Below, piece by piece: positions 11,252 to 22,150 of a stretch of DNA of 64,000 bases (its first letter is position 1; each line of letters starts with the position of its first letter). The position numbers and the translations under genes are program-made. This DNA is from Anaspis maculata (Eukaryota > Arthropoda > Insecta > Coleoptera > Scraptiidae): NCBI GenBank assembly GCA_949128115.1, contig OX421963.1, positions 3,844,001 through 3,908,000 of the forward strand, written 5' to 3'. A model generated the notes under the pieces. That model was not told where the DNA came from. It worked only from the letters and a program-made list of their open reading frames with translations, and did no database searches.

Positions 11252-11390
11252 ATGTCGTACACAAAATGCAATTACTTTGGGTGTCCAAATATCAAAAGGA
11301 GAAGTGACAGGAAATTTTACAAATTTCCGAAAAATGATCCCGAGAGGCTGGAGAAATGGATAGATGCAGCAGGGAATCTAAAATTGCGCG
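11252..11390 (+). CDS. P-type transposase exon 1: THAP domain first half
   Basis: It starts MSYTKCNYFGCPN, giving the first zinc pair (C-x4-C), followed by KFYKFPKNDPERLEKWIDA, the conserved F-P and W of THAP fingers. It ends at the donor GTAAGT (11391) in phase 1, so a Glu codon is split across the intron. Confidence 0.85.
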
Positions 11391-11899
11391 GTAAGTGTTT
11401 CATGTTTTACACCTTTTTATACAAAAATATTAAGTACCTACCTACCTACCTAATCACAGAGACCTTTACCTAAAGTTTGAGGATTGAGGTGCTTCTTATT
11501 GAACACGCCTAGGGTTCAGAATTTGCGGCCGAAAGAAAACTGTGTGTGTGTTTAAATGGTTGACAATCTCTTGAAATTTGGGATGTTCGCAGTCTACGAC
11601 GAAATTGTAAACATACACAGAGATTTCTTACAGGTACCTACTGTTACAGGCCTAGACAAATACAACTTTCTATCAGTACCTACTCTGACCGGCGATCAGC
11701 TCATTTTCAATTAGATAAAAAATACCGGCCGCCGGGCGGCGCCGCGCCATCTCGACAACTGCGGACAAAAAAGAGCTCGGAAAAGAGTGGTTTGTGCGCG
11801 ATTTTGTAGAAATTTCCTGTCAAGAGTAGATTTCTTGATCTATTATAATAACAAATCATCAAGACGAATTTGTCGAGAATGGCTTACCCCCGGTTGCAC

Positions 11900-12430
11900 C
11901 AAAGAATTCATTCATGGAATAGATTAGAGATGGAGCCGGAGCTGGATCCGGTTCCGGTTATCCAGCTCATTCGGCCGTTTTGCCGGAACCGGACCCAGAT
12001 CCGGTTTGGCCGGATTTCGATGTGGATCCGGCCGGATTAAAAAAATCACGATTTTTTACCTCCACTAACTTTTGAGGTAGGAAGCACACATAAGTATACG
12101 AAGCGATTGAGAGGAAGCAACATTCATTCTTATACATTTTCATTGAAACACATACACATACACATACAGTTGAAATCAAGGTTGAAATCTTTTTCTGAAT
12201 TTTTTAAAAAAATGTCTTCAATTTCAAGCAGTAATTACACAAGTGCTTTAAAAGCTACATACTTTCCATGAACATGTCGCTAATCGGTCATTCGAGTGAA
12301 GGGAACCTAAACAAAATTTTCATTAAGATCCGGCGATCCCGTCCGGTTCCGGCCACTGAGATTCGGTTCCGGTATCCGGTCTTTTGAAATGGCCGGAACT
12401 TCTCCATCTCTTGAATAGATAATTGAGGAT
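11900..12430. repeat. CCGG-rich fold-back in intron
   Basis: GAATAGATTAGAGATGGAG at the left is mirrored near 12400, and both arms hold clusters of GGTTCCGG and GATCCGG. The inner part is A/T-rich with no gene. Confidence 0.5.
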
Positions 12431-12678
12431 TTTCTCTGGTGAATTGTAGGTAAGTGCCGGTTGATTTACCATACAGAAAATGCATCTTAACCGTTGTGAA
12501 CTAAACATTTTCCCATAACCTTCCGTAAACTCTATGGTGAAACTGAATTACTTTCCCGACCCCCCACCAACATGGAAGGGGAAGTATTGTAATCGTGCAG
12601 AAAAAAAGTTTTGAGATTTCACCGGATATATCCGTTTTGAGGTCCCCCAAGACGATTAAGACCATTTTCAGAATGATG

Positions 12679-12738
12679 TCTGTCTGTGTGTGTGTGTGTG
12701 TGTGCCTGTGTGTGTGTGTCTGTGTGTCTGTGATCTTC
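12679..12738. repeat. (TG)n microsatellite
   Basis: About 60 bp of TG dinucleotides with a few C interruptions (TGTGTCTGTG). Confidence 0.9.
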
Positions 12739-14019
12739 CACGATAACTGCCGAACCGTTGACTGGATCGACTTTAAATTTGGTATACGGACATGATTGTT
12801 TCCTGGAAAGAGCCCATCAGTTTTTAGTTGTCATCTGTCAAACGGAAGTGTCACTGTCAACAAATGTCAGAAGCTATATCTCACGGAACTTGACTTGCAA
12901 TATGTCATTTGAAAGCCCCTGAAAAATTGTGTCAAGAACAGATCAAATTTTTGCCCCATCTGTCATTTGTCAAATAATAAAAAATGTCAAAGTTCAAAAC
13001 TTTACCATTTAATTATTCAAAATCTATCCGACGGATTGAAACCAAAATTGGCAGGGAGCAACACAACAAAAGAGTCAAATTAAGTCTGCAGTTGCAGTTT
13101 TCCACCACCCTTCAGTCAGGCGTTATGAATTATGGAGTTTAAAGTGAAGCCTTATAATCTACGATTTTCACAATAATAAGATGATTTGGAATAAGATTCG
13201 TGGTTTTCCCGGAAAATTCAACTTTCCCTGGCAAAATTTTCAATTTCCTGGAAATTATTTTCAATCTTTTTCTCTAATTCCAACTTCCCACCCGAAAGGA
13301 CGCTTCGAACAAAAATTTACATAGGTCCCTGGATACTAGTCGGGAAAGTTTTGGGGTGACACAACCGATTTTTTTCATTGGTGACTATGCTGAAATTCTC
13401 CATAGAAAATACTCAATTAGCTATTTGATGATTGAATTATTTGGTGCAGCCGAGGGTTAGTTATCAAAAGACAAGGTGTTGAAGTTAAGGGTGGAAATTG
13501 AGCCTTTTGCTAATAAAAAGAAAATAAATATTAGAACAGTGTTGAAAATTCAAGTACCTGCTCATACGTATTGTGCCGTGTTTATTATTCTCTGTTATCG
13601 CTGGAAAAACCATAACCTCGAAAAAAAATCTTGAACAATTTTTTTTTGATCTCTTTGTCCTAGAATAAGTCAAGGAATCTATACCCTTAGTCATGCATTG
13701 TGAATCACGCTGTATAAAAAGGAAGTTTATTATTACTTTGTACTTCTTCACTCGAATTCTTTGTTCATTTTTGAGCGAACTGTTTAAGAGTTCATCATCA
13801 GAAGCAACATGATAATTAACAAGGTTTTTCACAATTGAATTTAGTCTCTCAAAGGAGTTGCTCAGTTTATTTTATACCTAATAGCTAGTCTCGCTTAGGC
13901 ACTCCTCCTTTTCAAAACCTGTACCTATACCACAAACAAAAAAATCCAAATTTATAGGCTCTCTGTTCATAGGTCATATTATTAAAGTATTATACTTGAT
14001 CATCATTTCAACTTTTCAG

Positions 14020-14189
14020 AGTATCAGCCCGTCCAGTTGGCCGAAATGTGTATCTGCGAAAATCATTTTGACGAAAGCGCCTTCGCCAATCCGATTCACA
14101 TCAGACTGAACCGGAATGCCACACCAAGACACTTCAGTATGCCGTCTACACCACCTAGAAGAAGTCGAGGGCCAGCAACAGAATCCATG
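14020..14189 (+). CDS. P-type transposase exon 2: THAP domain second half
   Basis: It supplies the second zinc pair, C-x2-H in CICENHF, and the ATPRHF segment equivalent to the AVPTIF box of THAP domains. Acceptor TTTTCAG ends at 14019; donor GTAATT begins at 14190. With exon 1 the sum is 309 nt, a whole number of codons. Confidence 0.85.
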
Positions 14190-14967
14190 GTAATTACTTT
14201 GGGTACTTGCTTATTTATAACACTTTTCATAAACTTTTACTTTGGGATCTGAACTGCGCAAAAATGAAAGAGTTCCCCCCCCTCCCAGACTTTTGCCAAT
14301 AATTTCGTTTTTTTCAAATTGATTTAACTTTGGTATGCTACACACCATTCGAATTCTCTTCGAACTGTCTGATCACTAACTCATCAGTTCTTCAACTACC
14401 AGTTCCAATTTTCTCAAGACCTAAGGTGTTTTCGTAGTGTTTTTACTGTTGTCCACTACGCATAATGTTGAAAGAACAGTAAAATGTTCTAAAAAATTCA
14501 ACATGTTGGAACATTTCCTCCCCATTTCGACGCTAAAGGCATTCGGAGAGATATTTATTACAGAGTTTCGGAGTTTCCCCATTTATCCCTTTTATTTACA
14601 GGATGATCTGAAAAAGTTGACTCTCAGATTTTTCAATAAGCCCTAAACTTCAGGTAGGAGGATCTATTCCGTATAGAGAATCGAAGATGTCTATGAAAAT
14701 AATCTGTTTTCGAACAAATTTTTTATTTTGAATACTTGCAAGCAAGATTTTCCTTGCTAGTATGAGTCAAGAATCGTTGAACCGAGGTCAAGTTCAGTAC
14801 CTACGCAAAGTGTCAATGTTCAAGTTTGAGCAATTTTTTTGAAATGAAATGCTCGGAAGATATTATAAATTCAAACAAATAAACACCTCGAGTCTACTTA
14901 GTTGAAACTTAGAACAATTTACAATTACAATTATAACATTTTTGTATTTTTTTTTTCACATTTTCAG
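14190..14967 (+). other. Intron 2 of P-type gene
   Basis: 778 bp, GTAATT to ACATTTTCAG. No internal gene. A sequence near 14750 resembles the hairpin at 9270-9610. Confidence 0.7.
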
Positions 14968-15820
14968 GAAACTCCGCGAGGACAAGAACAAAGTACACCA
15001 TCGCCGTCAGGTACCTTCAAAGTTCGGACGCCAAAACGAACTTACTCGCGAGAATATGTCGAGTCAAAGGTGTTGGATTTTTCGCCATCAACAAGTGTGC
15101 CAGCCGAGATGCCAGCAAAAGTTGGGACGAGTCCTCCTATGGTTATTCCGCCAAGTCCAGCTTCTCCGTCGTTACAAGATACGCCAAGAAAAGTAAAGCT
15201 GAGGCGGAGCTTGCAAACCAAACGACGCGAATTGAAACAAGTTCGTCAGGTGGAGAAAAGGTTGCGGAAGAAAGTTCAACATTTGGGAACAAAGGCACAA
15301 ATTTTCAATGAAATGTTATATCCCTTACAATCAGACGTTAAAACATTTATACGCATGCAGGTGCATCATAAAAGACGGCAAAAATGGAGTGCTGCGGAAA
15401 GAAAATTGGCGCTCAGCATTTATTTCAAGTCGCCAGCGTGCTACAAACATTTATGTAAAAAATTGAAGTTCTCTTTACCGGGACTGTCCACTGTGAGAAA
15501 ATGGATAAGCGTAGTATCTTTGGACACTGGCTTGAATGCCACTTTGAAAGAAAAAATAGCAGCTAAAGTTGAGTCAATGACTCCGAGAGCAAAAGAATGC
15601 GTCTTGTTGCTCGATGAAATGGCAATCAAAAGGCAGCTCGCCTACAGCAAAAAGCTCGATTTAATTGAAGGGTTTGAAGACTTGAGCCATTTGGGTAGGT
15701 CAGACAGAGTGTCGAAAAATGCTCTTGTTTTTATGACTAGGGGGTTGTATGACAACTGGAAGCTACCTATCTCTTATTATCTATCTGCGACATCAGTAAC
15801 TGGTGAAAATTTGTCTATAC
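14968..15820 (+). CDS. P-type transposase exon 3, part before LTR
   Basis: Starts ETPRGQEQ after the acceptor. It has a Pro/Ser linker, a Lys/Arg-rich helix (about KRRELKQVRQVEKRLRKK) likely to oligomerise, then LPGLSTVRKWI and the first catalytic Asp in LLLDEMAIKRQLAY. It runs to YYLSATSVTGENLSI, where the LTR enters after the first base of a Leu codon. Confidence 0.85.
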
Positions 15821-17734
15821 TGTGGCAGAACGGCTTAGAATGATAAAATAAAGGGGAATGAAATATTTGGGAATAAAATTAGATTTACGGGCGATAGGAA
15901 AGGAAAGAAATTGGGTTGAGGAATGCGAAATATATCGATTTTTGCCGGCCAGCATCGGAACCGGATGCAGGCAAAAGGTATCGACGTTTGTAGGCCAGAG
16001 GGTTGTGACGGGAGACGGGGTGTGGGGAAATAAGAGAGGTCCAAGAACAGGAGCGGGGAGATGAGATTCGAGTGGTAAGAGTCGAGCACGACGGGTGTAT
16101 TTTGCGGGAAGATAACTAATATTTTTGAAGAAGAATAAATTAAGAAAAGTGCTAAAACACTGTGATAGATTTGTAGTAAATCAGTGACGTGGAAGGAAAA
16201 CCTTAAGGCAAGTCTGATTTCTATTGTAATCGAATGCGAATGGTTTAAATAAGGTTGAAGTAATTGTTTTGGTTTAAAAAAATGATAGTAGGTTTTGTTT
16301 GATCTTTTGAACAGCCATGATAAGCGTCAAGCCGATTTGAATTCTTTGTAATTGCTCTGAGCTTTTAAAATGCGGCCCCTTGTTTTCAGATAACTACCTT
16401 CCAGATGCAAGAAAAAGGGTGAAACCTCAGCAACCCTTTTAAGAGATTTGGCTTCCGACAGAGCATGATTTTGTAGACTCTATTAGCTGAGACAAGCACT
16501 AGCAGTATTTATGCAAATCAAATCTGGGCAAAATCTTGATTACGCGTTATGTTCCCTCATAGAATAAGATATGTAACCCTTTCGCGCGACAAAGAATTTA
16601 AAGGCATGAGGCCGAGTTTCCAAAGAGAAACCCCTTGAGTAATGCTAAGAAAATTCAGTGTCGTTCCGAAACACTTCAAGATAAAAATGAACGTGACATA
16701 AAATTTTGCAGGCTAATTAATTAGAGGCTCATTGCGATGACTTGTACTCCGTATTGTAAATTTGTGTAATGGTATTGAACCTGTATGAAACCGAGCTGCT
16801 GGATAAGTCTTTAAATTGTAAACTATAGCACCAGCTGGATATAAAATCTATGGACTGTCAACACTCAAATTTTATGTAAATTATTTGATCAATAATTAAA
16901 TAATGGCTATAAATTCGAAAGATCAAGACAAAACTTAGTGAACAACAATCTCTCTCTAAGTACAATTAAACCGTAAAGATTTCTCTTCGTACCAGGGTGA
17001 ATGGGCGAAAGGGAAGAAAGGGTTGAATTGAAAACTGGACAAAGGATTATTGAATTATGCAGGGAATTAAACTCAAGTGTACTAGGAAATGGCTTCACTT
17101 ATAATTCTGAAAATTGGGAAGAATGAGAATGGAACTAATTCGCAAGGGTTTCAAATTCCCAACAAATTCATCGTAGGATTGCACACGGTATTAGGATGTA
17201 CTTTTCTTTCAGAAACCGAATGTAAACTGAATTAAACAATTCCGAACGCTAGCTGAATGTCAGCACGTCAGGAAATTATAAAATGAATAATTAAGGTGAA
17301 TTTAATTAAGTTGGCGATGATTGATTAATTTGTAATAAAGAAGAGGTGTGGTTAAATGACTTTGTTTATTTTTCAATATTTATTCAATTCATTCCCTTTA
17401 AAACGAACGTGAGGTTACTACTAGAGTAGGCTTGAGGTATTAGCACGACGTGAAGCTGAGGTAGGTGTAATCGGGTTAAATAACTTAGGTAAAGGTAAAA
17501 TAAAATCTACGGCACAACGAAATACGACTTAGGGTAATTAGACGCATCACAGCTTAATTAATTTAATGTAGAGAAGGGGGGGTATCACAAAAAAGGGGCC
17601 GGTGACGAGGATTATTACAAAATGTTACCGTGAAGTTAGGATGTTACAAAATAGTTGTCATGATGACCAGAATCTTACAAATGGTGCTCGGTGACCAGAA
17701 ATTTACAGTTGGTCGTCATGACCAGGATGTTACA
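15821..17734 (+). mobile_element. Solo LTR-like element, copy 2, inside transposase exon
   Basis: 1914 bp, beginning TGTGGCAGAACGG and ending GGATGTTACA, flanked by ATAC on both sides (15817-15820 and 17735-17738). It is the reverse complement of copy 1 with a few percent differences and small indels judged by eye. Near its right end a unit of about 30 bp with GTTACA and GTGA motifs repeats several times. No protein gene inside. Confidence 0.8.
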
Positions 17735-17738
17735 ATAC

Positions 17739-19036
17739 TGATCCGTGACACAATTACCTTTTTAAAAGAAGCTGGCCTAAGTGTTCGCGTAATAATTTGT
17801 GACCAAGGGGCTAATAATAGGAGAGCTTTTCATCTTTTAGGTATAACTCGAGATAAACCTTTCTGTCATTTCGGAGATGACAAAGTCTTTGGCATTTTTG
17901 ATACGCCACACTTGGTAAAAAGCGTTCGCAATACCTTGCTCAACAGGAATGACTTTTTTGTTGACGGACACCAAGTTTCGTGGGGTGATGTAGTCAAAAC
18001 CTACGAAATCAATAGACAAAGCAGTTTGTCAGATGCTCTGGGGAAAGTGACCCAAAAACACATCAGTCCAAATCATTTCGAAAAGATGAATGTGAGTTTG
18101 GCTACTCAAGTGTTCAGCAAGAGTTTTTATGCAGTTATGAGAACATGCATAGGAACTCAACAGCTGAGCACAAAAACCGCAAATTACACGGCCAATTTCA
18201 TTCTGAAAATGAATGATTTATTTGACAATTTAAATTCAAAATCTAAATTTGATTCAAATCCGAATAAGTGTGCACTGTCCAACAGAGTGCCACACATTCA
18301 ATTGAGTTTGACCGAAGCTATAAACTTTGTAAAAAGTTGGACAGTCCAAAAAAATAAACCCTACTGCTTTGATGGTTTGATTCAAACCATCACGGGAATT
18401 TTGGGGCTGTGGAACGATGTCCAAGATTCCGCCGAGTATTTATTGACGAACAGACTGAACCAGGATCCAATCGAAAATTTGTTTTCCAAAATCAGGCATA
18501 GCAGAGGTTTTGATCCGTACCCTTCTGCCCAACATTTCAAGTTGGCTTTGCAGACAACCATCACGGATTCATTAGAGAAGGATACTGATACAGCCAATTG
18601 CGAGGATGATGAGGATGCTTACATTTTTGAAAACGACCAAATAATTTTGAATCCAGCAGTCAACCCTGCACAATCATCATCTTCAGTGCTTGCCTCATCA
18701 TCCTCATCATCATTACTGTCTTCTTCTTCTGGGCTGGATTATTTTGCTGGTTACGGTGTTAAAAAAACAGTAAATAAGTTCAAGTGTCCGCAATGCCAGC
18801 TGAATTTTGTAGATTCAGAAAAAATATTGAAGGATAAAAGGGAATTGCTCATATTAAATAGGGATTACTCGAAGGAAAAAGGCGAAATCAAATACCTACA
18901 AAGACCTACAGATGCTACCTATCAAATCGCCCGGAAAAGTTTAGAAATGTACGAAAAAATGTTCACAAAAAAGCGACACAGGAGAAACATTTTAAAATAT
19001 ATTTTGACCAAGCTGAGTGACAAGGAACTAATTTAA
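17739..19036 (+). CDS. P-type transposase exon 3, part after LTR
   Basis: Resumes in frame with IRDTITFLKEAGLSVRVIIC. The second catalytic Asp is in CDQGANN and the last acidic residue in NQDPIENLFSKIRHSRG. In between lies the helical region FDTPHLVKSVRN to YLLTNRL typical of the GTP-binding insertion of P transposases. The tail has a Ser-rich stretch and a CPQC zinc-knuckle-like motif, then a Lys-rich end. The stop is at 19034-19036. A Met upstream at 17630 lies in LTR sequence and is not a start. Confidence 0.85.
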
Positions 19037-19448
19037 ACATGGTTATTAGATGAATGTGCTGAGCATAAAAAATTCTTTTTAGAAACACTTGTCCTAACCA
19101 AGCTGTATAGCACATGCAAAGCGATCGCGAAACAAAAAAAAAACGGAACAGGAGGCACCCAGAAAAAAAACCAAGTTTCATTGATTTTGACTTCATGAAA
19201 CAATTTTTATTATATTCTTCCTGACTTGTATGATTTTATCAAGATTCACTCAAGAAAAACTAAACAAATTGATTCCTATCTGATCCAGGAACATGAGATC
19301 ATTATTGCAGCAAATTTTGTAGATTAAACTTTTCGATTCGTCGCGACAGAATCTATAAATAGTGCCTACTTATGTAGTTTTCTAGAACTAAGTACTGTTT
19401 ACTTACAGGTTTCAGTGTTTGTATCAAAATTTGATGTGTGTATTCTAT
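19037..19448. other. 3' flank of P-type gene
   Basis: A/T-rich, no gene. I saw no canonical AATAAA close to the stop. Confidence 0.4.
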
Positions 19449-19452
19449 TTAA

Positions 19453-20671
19453 AGGGGAACTGTGGGTAAAATTTTGTGTCAATTTTAAAATTTATATAGC
19501 TGCGGGATGGCTTTAGGTGATTTTTAGTCAAAATCGCATCGAAAAATTCCAAGCCGTTACGAAGTTATCGTAAATTTTGTGGACTGATTATGACGTCATA
19601 CTGCGCACCGGAAAAGACAGGTCGGCAGGGCAAGGCACCACGCCAACAATTACTAGACCTTTATAAAATGAAACAAGTTTACCAAACGGTAGACGCAGGT
19701 CATTTGACTTTAATTTCAAAGTACGGTGAACCAAATTTCAGTAGATATTTTTTAAAACATGATTAAAGTGCGACTCTATCTGTCAATGAAATAAAGCGGC
19801 AACATGGCGAAATCGCGAAATGAAATTCGGCAGCTTGACAGAAGCTTGACAGTACAGGGAAGTCACAGTCTATCGTATAACCCTGAAAACTTCCGTCAGT
19901 GAAATCTGTTGGTGCATGAAAATAAGAGATCAGGTATACTTTTCGCTTCCACATAATAATGTAGTGAATAATTAAATGTATTTTAGGGCTGCTGCCGCTG
20001 ATGGGACTTTTTTCTAATCGGTGGTACAACCGACTACCGATTAGGGTCGGAATTTGAAAGAAGTGTATATCAGAATCCGTTCATATTTCTTTGAGTCAGC
20101 CACACCAGTGCGTTTTTATTGAAAATGGTCCTGGTCGTTCCTGACATCATGTTTCTGACCCTATAGCATTATCATTTTGGCCTGGTATACCTGATCTCTT
20201 ATTTTCATGCACCAACAGATTTCACTGACGGAAGTTTTCAGGGTTATACGATAGACTGTGACTTCCCTATACTGTCAAGCTTCTGTCAAGCTGCCGAATT
20301 TCATTTCGCGATTTCGCCATGTTGCCGCTTTATTTCATTGACAAATAGAGTCGCACTTTAATTATGTTTTTAAAAATATCTACTGAAATTTGGTTCACCG
20401 TACTTTGAAATTAAAGTCAAATGACCTGCGTCTACCGTTTGGTGAACTTGTTTCATTTTATAAAAGTCTAGTAATTGTTGGCGTGGTGCCTTGCCCTGCC
20501 GACCTGTCCTTTCCGGTGCGCAGTATGACGTCATAATCAGCCCACAAAATTTACGATAACTTCGTAACGGCTTGGAATTTTTCGATGCGATTTTGACTAA
20601 AAATCAACCAAAGCCATCCCGCAGCTATATAAATTTTAAAATTGACACAAAATTTTACCCACAGTCCCCCT
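19453..20671. mobile_element. Fold-back element with TTAA flanks
   Basis: A 1219-bp element with long inverted arms: AGGGGAACTGTGGGTAAA at the left, the complement with one mismatch (CCCACAGTCCCCCT) at the right, and matching sequence for roughly 480 bp inward. TTAA lies directly outside both ends (19449-19452 and 20672-20675), as in piggyBac-type target duplications. A central loop of about 250 bp (19940-20190) is unpaired. No transposase. Confidence 0.7.
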
Positions 20672-20796
20672 TTAACTTTGTATCCAGCATAAAGCGCTCA
20701 ATAAAGATCATAATTGTATCACAAATCTTGTCAAAAATGTTACCTTTCAGATTTTTTTACACCTGTCTACCTACCTATCACTCTTTATTATTCAGG

Positions 20797-21137
20797 GGCC
20801 GTGTTCGTATCTCACTTTTAAGTTAAAAGCGCATTTAGAGGCGCGCGTTTAGCTCATTGTTGAGTTTTGAAAGACATAATTATCACAATTAATCGAGGGG
20901 CAAACCGCTGGTCAAATTCTGTACACCAGATTTCCCCCTCAGAAGGATTTCCCCCGGACTTCTTTCGGACTTCCTCCGGCATGTACACCAGACTTCCCCA
21001 GCGGTTTGCCCCTCGCAATTAATTGTGCAGTGTATGTAATTGTATTGTGTAATTTTGAACACTCAAATATAAATGGATAGCCCCTAAAAGCGCACCTCTA
21101 AATGCGCTTTCAGCTTAAAAGCCAAATAATACGGTTC
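20797..21137. mobile_element. Hairpin MITE, GGCC-GTATTC family, copy 1
   Basis: Left end GGCCGTGTTCGTATCTCACT, then TTAAAAGCGCATTTAGAGG; the right side carries the complement (CCTCTAAATGCGCTTTCAGC). A second palindrome (GAGGGGCAAACCGCTGG with its partner, about 20893-21016) is nested inside. The same termini occur at 41435-41677. Confidence 0.65.
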
Positions 21138-21263
21138 TTCCTTGGTATTCATTCTAACTTTAGAATGTGTTCAATAGCAGCACGAATAGAAATTCTATTC
21201 ACAGAGATTGAATTGAGCACCCAGAACCAAGGGTTTATACTTATTACTTGGTTCGGTTGCAGT

Positions 21264-21440
21264 CAAATGCAGAGCTAGGACTTTTCGAATCAAAAAGTGA
21301 CAAGCTGGGGTGAGGCTACAGCTGAGGTTGCTGGCACTTGCAACAATCAGACCGGCAACGCCCATCACCTGTAGCCGTAGCCCCCAGCGCTCCAGCTAGT
21401 CACTTTATTTTGTATTAAAAAATCCTAGCTCTGCATTTGC
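21264..21440. repeat. Small hairpin repeat
   Basis: CAAATGCAGAGCTAGGA at the left and TCCTAGCTCTGCATTTG at the right, with a mirrored GGCTACAG/CTGTAGCC pair inside. 177 bp, no gene. Confidence 0.7.
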
Positions 21441-21445
21441 AACAT

Positions 21446-22031
21446 TGCAACGTGTTGTTTTCCCTCGCCTACACATCAATAATTTAAAGCAGATAATTCA
21501 AATTCATTTTATTGTTATTTCACATGGATGTACTATGTATTGATTACTGGCACTTTCCTTGAAATTTGAAGAGCTTTTGATAGTGTACTTCAGAATTTGG
21601 AGTTTCGATTACAGAAGTCAGGAATCGGGCAACAATTTTGTGGAGATGCTGAAGCTCCGCAAGATCGAAGACCAAGTCAGCTTTTCAAAACTTATTTAAT
21701 TTCTTTTCTGTGCAAAAACCAATTGTTTGGAGTCTTGAAGTATATACACTCGGCTTCGCCGCGAGTTCTTTTGGCTTGTAACCTGGCAGTAACTAAGACG
21801 CAGTTTCGTCGGTCTCCCTCGTCCCTCCGGCCTTTGGCTGATGCCGCTGTGGAGACGTGAGGTTGTCCGGGCTGTATGGTGCTCGCTTCACGACAACATG
21901 CAGAGATGAAGACCTTAGACCTAGGATATCAATCCATCATTACTCATTGAATACCCAGCTATTTTCAGTCAATAATGACTTACCTGGCTACTCTATGCGT
22001 GGATCGCAAAACACACCCCGTAGGGGGAATT
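21446..22031. other. Unassigned segment
   Basis: No convincing gene or repeat pairing. Frames of 87-189 codons here run into the following array and are probably chance. Confidence 0.35.
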
Positions 22032-22150
22032 CTAAAATGCAGGTCAGCCAAGCCTGCAGGTCAGCAGAAATCGTACCTATACCCTATTCACTTGCCTTGT
22101 GGAACACATACCTACACACTCATATGCCTTCTACGTCGGCAAAATATTCT

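Larger units (their letters stand above)
11391..14019 (+). other. Intron 1 of P-type gene, repeat-filled
   Basis: 2.6 kb from GTAAGT to TTTTCAG. It contains a CCGG-rich fold-back (about 11900-12430), a TG microsatellite (12679-12738) and otherwise A/T-rich DNA without a supportable gene. Confidence 0.7.
11252..19036 (+). pseudogene. P-element/THAP9-like transposase gene split by solo LTR
   Basis: A three-exon gene that would encode about 819 residues once the insertion is discounted: N-terminal THAP zinc finger, basic linker and coiled-coil-like region, then the RNase H-like DDE domain with a GTP-binding insertion region. Such proteins bind terminal repeats and cut and join P-superfamily DNA; THAP9 is the vertebrate relative. 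Splice sites at 11391/14019 and 14190/14967 are GT/AG and keep frame. A 1914-bp LTR plus its 4-bp duplication (15821-17738) interrupts exon 3; the frame is continuous on either side. No other stop lies in the exons, so the break looks recent. Host-domesticated THAP gene versus transposon cannot be settled here. Confidence 0.85.

Noticed and set aside
17630..17738. Met at 17630 as start of a 468-residue gene
   Set aside because: This part is LTR sequence; the transposase frame enters only after the target duplication at 17738.
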